From assembly GCA_028276125.1 (NCBI GenBank), contig JAPYWY010000051.1:1-8957 (forward strand): a DNA stretch of 8,957 bases. Reading direction: 5' to 3'. Positions 6,762 to 8,957 of the stretch are shown here, piece after piece. The notes under the pieces were generated by a model. That model worked only from the letters and a program-made list of their open reading frames with translations. It searched no databases and was not told the DNA's origin. The DNA is from Pseudothermotoga sp. (GTDB lineage: Bacteria > Thermotogota > Thermotogae > Thermotogales > DSM-5069). How positions within the stretch are numbered: the first letter of the stretch is position 1; each line of letters begins with the position of its first letter. The position numbers were made by a program, and so were the translations under genes.

Positions 6762-7796
6762 TCATTCACGTCCCTTTCCGATCCTCTCAGCGATCACGGC
6801 GGCTATGATTATGAAACCTTTCGCAACTTGTTGCCAAAAAGGAGAAACTCCCGTCAAGACAAGACCATTGTTGAGTACACCTATCGTCAAAGTTCCTATG
6901 ATTGCCCCTTCTATTGTTCCTTTACCTCCTGAAAGTGAAGCACCACCTATGACAGCGGCCGCTATGGCATCGAGTTCGTACATCTGCCCAGCGTTGGGTT
7001 GAGCCGAGTCGAGCCTTGCTGTAACGATCAAGCCTGCGACTGCAGCGAGGAAACCTGAGATCATATATGTTATCAGCTTTGTTCTCTTTGCGTTCACCCC
7101 GGAAAGGATCGCCGCTCTCTCGTTACCACCAACTGCGTAGACATACCTTCCAAATCTTGTGAACCTCAGAAAAACGGATGCAATAACGGTTATGATTCCT
7201 GCGATCCAGACAGGGGTTGGCACTCCGAGAATCCAGCCGGAACCTATGAAGTCGAAGGTTTCGCCGAGCTTGGTTATGGGATAACCTTTGGTCCAAAGCA
7301 TTATGAACCCACGTACAGCTGTCATGGTACCGAGGGTTGCAACAAAAGGTGGAACGCTGAACATCGTTATGATCAATCCGTTTAGAAGTCCTATGGCAAG
7401 ACCGACTATCAGTGCTATGAGGCAAGCGCCTACAACACCAAATTGAAGAACCACACCAAAGGCTGTAAGGGATAGGCCGTACTTGAGCAATTTCGCCGCT
7501 ACGGCACCGGAAAAGCCAAGAATGGATCCGACCGATAGGTCAATGCCTCCGGCAAGTATCACGTACGTCATACCAACCGCAAGGCACAAGTTCACTGAAC
7601 TCTGCCTCAGAATAGTCCACAAGTTTCCAGGTGTGAGAAAGCGATTGGTGAGCAGCGTAAAGATCACGAAGAGCCCGCCCAGAATGATCAGTGACTGGTA
7701 TCGGGTGATTGACTTGAGACCAAAGGTTCTTTTCCCTGCCTCAACGGAAGCGACCACTTCTGTCTGATTGTCAAGCTTTTGGTCGTTCTTAAGCAT
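6762..7796 (-). CDS. CUT2-family (ribose-type) sugar ABC transporter permease
   Basis: The 344-residue integral membrane protein belongs to the RbsC/XylH/AraH permease family; it would form the transmembrane channel, working with the ATPase encoded just upstream and a periplasmic binding protein not in the window. After a hydrophilic N-terminus of about 33 residues there are many hydrophobic segments, starting at about 35-50. Family motifs seen: LAGGIDLSVGSILG at 81-94, SVPPFVATLGTM at 147-158, the cytoplasmic loop VGGNERAAILSGVNAKRTK at 222-240 that contacts the ATPase, and AAVIGGASLSGGKGT at 280-294. The ATG at 7796 directly follows an in-frame TAA, so it is the earliest possible start; the nearest purine-rich site, AAGGGAG, is 12 nt away, longer than usual. 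The gene starts 28 nt after the ATPase gene and its stop abuts the transketolase start. The substrate could be ribose or another pentose-sized sugar; sequence motifs alone do not say. Confidence 0.95.
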   Translation of the reverse strand: MLKNDQKLDNQTEVVASVEAGKRTFGLKSITRYQSLIILGGLFVIFTLLTNRFLTPGNLWTILRQSSVNLCLAVGMTYVILAGGIDLSVGSILGFSGAVAAKLLKYGLSLTAFGVVLQFGVVGACLIALIVGLAIGLLNGLIITMFSVPPFVATLGTMTAVRGFIMLWTKGYPITKLGETFDFIGSGWILGVPTPVWIAGIITVIASVFLRFTRFGRYVYAVGGNERAAILSGVNAKRTKLITYMISGFLAAVAGLIVTARLDSAQPNAGQMYELDAIAAAVIGGASLSGGKGTIEGAIIGTLTIGVLNNGLVLTGVSPFWQQVAKGFIIIAAVIAERIGKGRE

Positions 7797-7808
7797 TTAC
7801 GCAGCACG

Positions 7809-7823
7809 CTCCCTTCTTAGGAG
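7809..7823 (-). promoter_or_regulatory. Small hairpin covering the likely permease ribosome binding site
   Basis: In the 28-nt gap between the ATPase and permease genes the minus strand reads CTCCTAAGAAGGGAG. CTCCT can pair with GGGAG (five pairs, one of them a T-G wobble, around an AAGAA loop), hiding the purine tract that would act as binding site. It could lower permease translation relative to its neighbours, but the stem is short and may be chance. Confidence 0.25.
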
Positions 7824-7824
7824 G

Positions 7825-8957
7825 TTAAGACGATGCGGACACCAACTTGATGCTTCTCGGAATGGCTGCCTTCAAAAGCTTCTCTTCGCTGGCCTCTTCT
7901 CTTGTAAATTCTGCAGTTTTCTTTCCCTCGGACATGACCATGATTCTGTCAGACATGGCTAGGACCTCCGGTAATTCTGAGGACACCAGGACTATACCAA
8001 GACCAGCCCTTGCAAGCTCACTGATCAGCGAGTACAACTCTGACTTCGCGTTCACATCTATACCCCTCGTGGGTTCGTCCAACAGCAGTACTTTCGGTCT
8101 CAAAGCTAACCATTTAGCCAGCACAACCTTTTGCTGGTTTCCACCGCTCAAGTTCTCAACAAACTGGTTCAACGAGGTCGTTTTTATACCGAGCCTTCTA
8201 ACGTATTCACGTGCGAGATCCTTTTCTTGATTCAACTGGATGAATCCAAATTTGGAGAGATTCTTGAGGCTTGGAAGCGAAAAATTGACAAGAACCGTCA
8301 GTTGCAGAATCAGACCCGACAATTTTCTGTCTTCCGGAACATAACCTATGCCTGCCCGTATCGCATCTATGGGGGTCTTAACCGAAATCCTCTTTCCTTC
8401 GATGAAAACATTCCCACTCACCCTGCTCGGATGATAGAAACCAAATGTGGCTTCCATGAGCTCTGTTCTTCCTGCGCCGATCAATCCGTACACACCAAGG
8501 ATCTCACCCTTCCGAACAGAGAAGGACACGTCATCCACTATGAGGTACTTCCTGTCTGGATCCAACACGGACATGTTTTCAACACGCAGTACTTCATCTC
8601 CTATCTCGCTTTTTTCCTTGACATAGAATTTTTCGATGCTTCTACCAACCATGAGTCGAACAACATCGTCATACGAGAAGTCCTTGATACTGCCACGAGC
8701 GACAAGCCTACCATCTCTCATTATCATGATCTCATCGGCTATCGCGAAAACCTCGTCCAGCTTGTGTGATATATACAGGATGGCCTTGCCTTGCTGCCTC
8801 AGATCCCGTACTATCACAAAGAGATTTTCAATTTCTTTCTCACTTATGGCTGAAGTTGGTTCGTCCATGATGATTATCATCGCTTGACTCGCTAAGGCCT
8901 TCGCAATAGCTACCAATTGTTGCTGGCCTGTACTGAGATCTCCCACTTTCTTCTTAG
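7825..8957 (-). CDS. CUT2-family (ribose-type) sugar ABC transporter ATP-binding protein, 5' end cut by window edge
   Basis: The gene continues past position 8957; 376 full codons are visible of the about 500 usual for RbsA/MglA/AraG-type ATPases, so about 125-130 N-terminal residues, including the first Walker A, are missing. Two fused nucleotide-binding domains energise sugar import at the inner membrane. Numbering from the GTG (Val) codon at 8946: domain 1 shows the signature LSTGQQQ (4-10), Walker B MIIIMDEP (23-30) and the switch histidine in YISHKLDE (58-65). Domain 2 shows GLIGAGRTEL (154-163) at Walker A, with arginine for the usual lysine, signature LSGGNQQKV (266-274), Walker B VLLLDEPTRGID (286-297), and SSELPE (322-327), where glutamate replaces the switch histidine. 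These departures in domain 2 are normal for this family, so site 1 is expected to do most hydrolysis. The codon at 8946 is internal, not a start, since the frame stays open upstream (three lysines). Confidence 0.95.
   Translation of the reverse strand, partial: KKKVGDLSTGQQQLVAIAKALASQAMIIIMDEPTSAISEKEIENLFVIVRDLRQQGKAILYISHKLDEVFAIADEIMIMRDGRLVARGSIKDFSYDDVVRLMVGRSIEKFYVKEKSEIGDEVLRVENMSVLDPDRKYLIVDDVSFSVRKGEILGVYGLIGAGRTELMEATFGFYHPSRVSGNVFIEGKRISVKTPIDAIRAGIGYVPEDRKLSGLILQLTVLVNFSLPSLKNLSKFGFIQLNQEKDLAREYVRRLGIKTTSLNQFVENLSGGNQQKVVLAKWLALRPKVLLLDEPTRGIDVNAKSELYSLISELARAGLGIVLVSSELPEVLAMSDRIMVMSEGKKTAEFTREEASEEKLLKAAIPRSIKLVSASS

Noticed and set aside
7123..7425. A 100-codon minus-strand open frame inside the permease gene
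   Set aside because: It is an out-of-frame reading of permease membrane segments; the product is rich in His, Arg and Ser with no motif.
8149..8500. Walker A with arginine instead of lysine and glutamate in place of the switch histidine (the glutamate lies just left of this span) in the second ATPase domain, considered as signs of a decayed gene
   Set aside because: Both are normal in the second domain of ribose-type (CUT2) ABC ATPases, and the frame is intact.
8131..8769. A 212-codon plus-strand open frame at the right end
   Set aside because: It lies opposite the ABC ATPase, whose signature and Walker motifs cover the same bases. The plus-strand product has no recognisable domain.
1..8957. 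Defence system, prophage, CRISPR array, insertion sequence, or tRNA/rRNA gene
   Set aside because: No repeat-spacer pattern, transposase, integrase, nuclease or toxin motifs, and no tRNA-like cloverleaf or rRNA segment were found; the window is nearly filled by metabolic and envelope genes.

Overview
The window looks like a piece of a Thermotogales chromosome (Thermotoga/Pseudothermotoga type). This is an inference from compact gene packing, strong GGAGG-type ribosome binding sites, frequent AGG/AGA arginine codons, a transketolase split into two genes, and a gene order (sugar ABC ATPase, permease, two transketolase halves, glycerol-kinase-like kinase, FucI-like protein) that, from memory, resembles the ribose-associated cluster around TM0951-TM0956 of T. 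maritima. I could not run a search to confirm the taxon.

Every gene I accept is on the minus strand, so the window is best read from right to left. Positions 8957 to 2097 form one tightly packed operon. It holds a CUT2-family (ribose-type) ABC transporter ATPase that runs off the right edge, its permease, the N- and C-terminal halves of a transketolase, an FGGY kinase of the glycerol-kinase subgroup, and an L-fucose-isomerase-like protein. Neighbours overlap by 8 to 14 nt, abut, or are separated by at most 28 nt, so transcription and translation are probably coupled. A small uncertain 61-codon ORF begins on the base after the isomerase stop.

The operon reads as a complete import-and-entry route. 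A periplasmic sugar would be taken up by the ABC system, isomerised from aldose to ketose, phosphorylated at the ketose stage, and passed to a transketolase for two-carbon transfer into the pentose phosphate pathway or glycolysis. The substrate cannot be fixed from sequence. Ribose or another pentose is the default. An unusual sugar such as apiose is possible, because known apiose catabolism also uses isomerase, FGGY kinase and split transketolase.

Positions 1851 to 1 hold a second, unrelated unit: a membrane-anchored or secreted protein with a DUF4163/DUF3298 (RsiV/PdaC-type) module, then a PelF-like GT4 glycosyltransferase cut by the left edge. This suggests cell-surface polysaccharide work. 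I see no convincing rho-independent terminator between the two units. No tRNA, rRNA, CRISPR array, insertion sequence or long repeat is visible.
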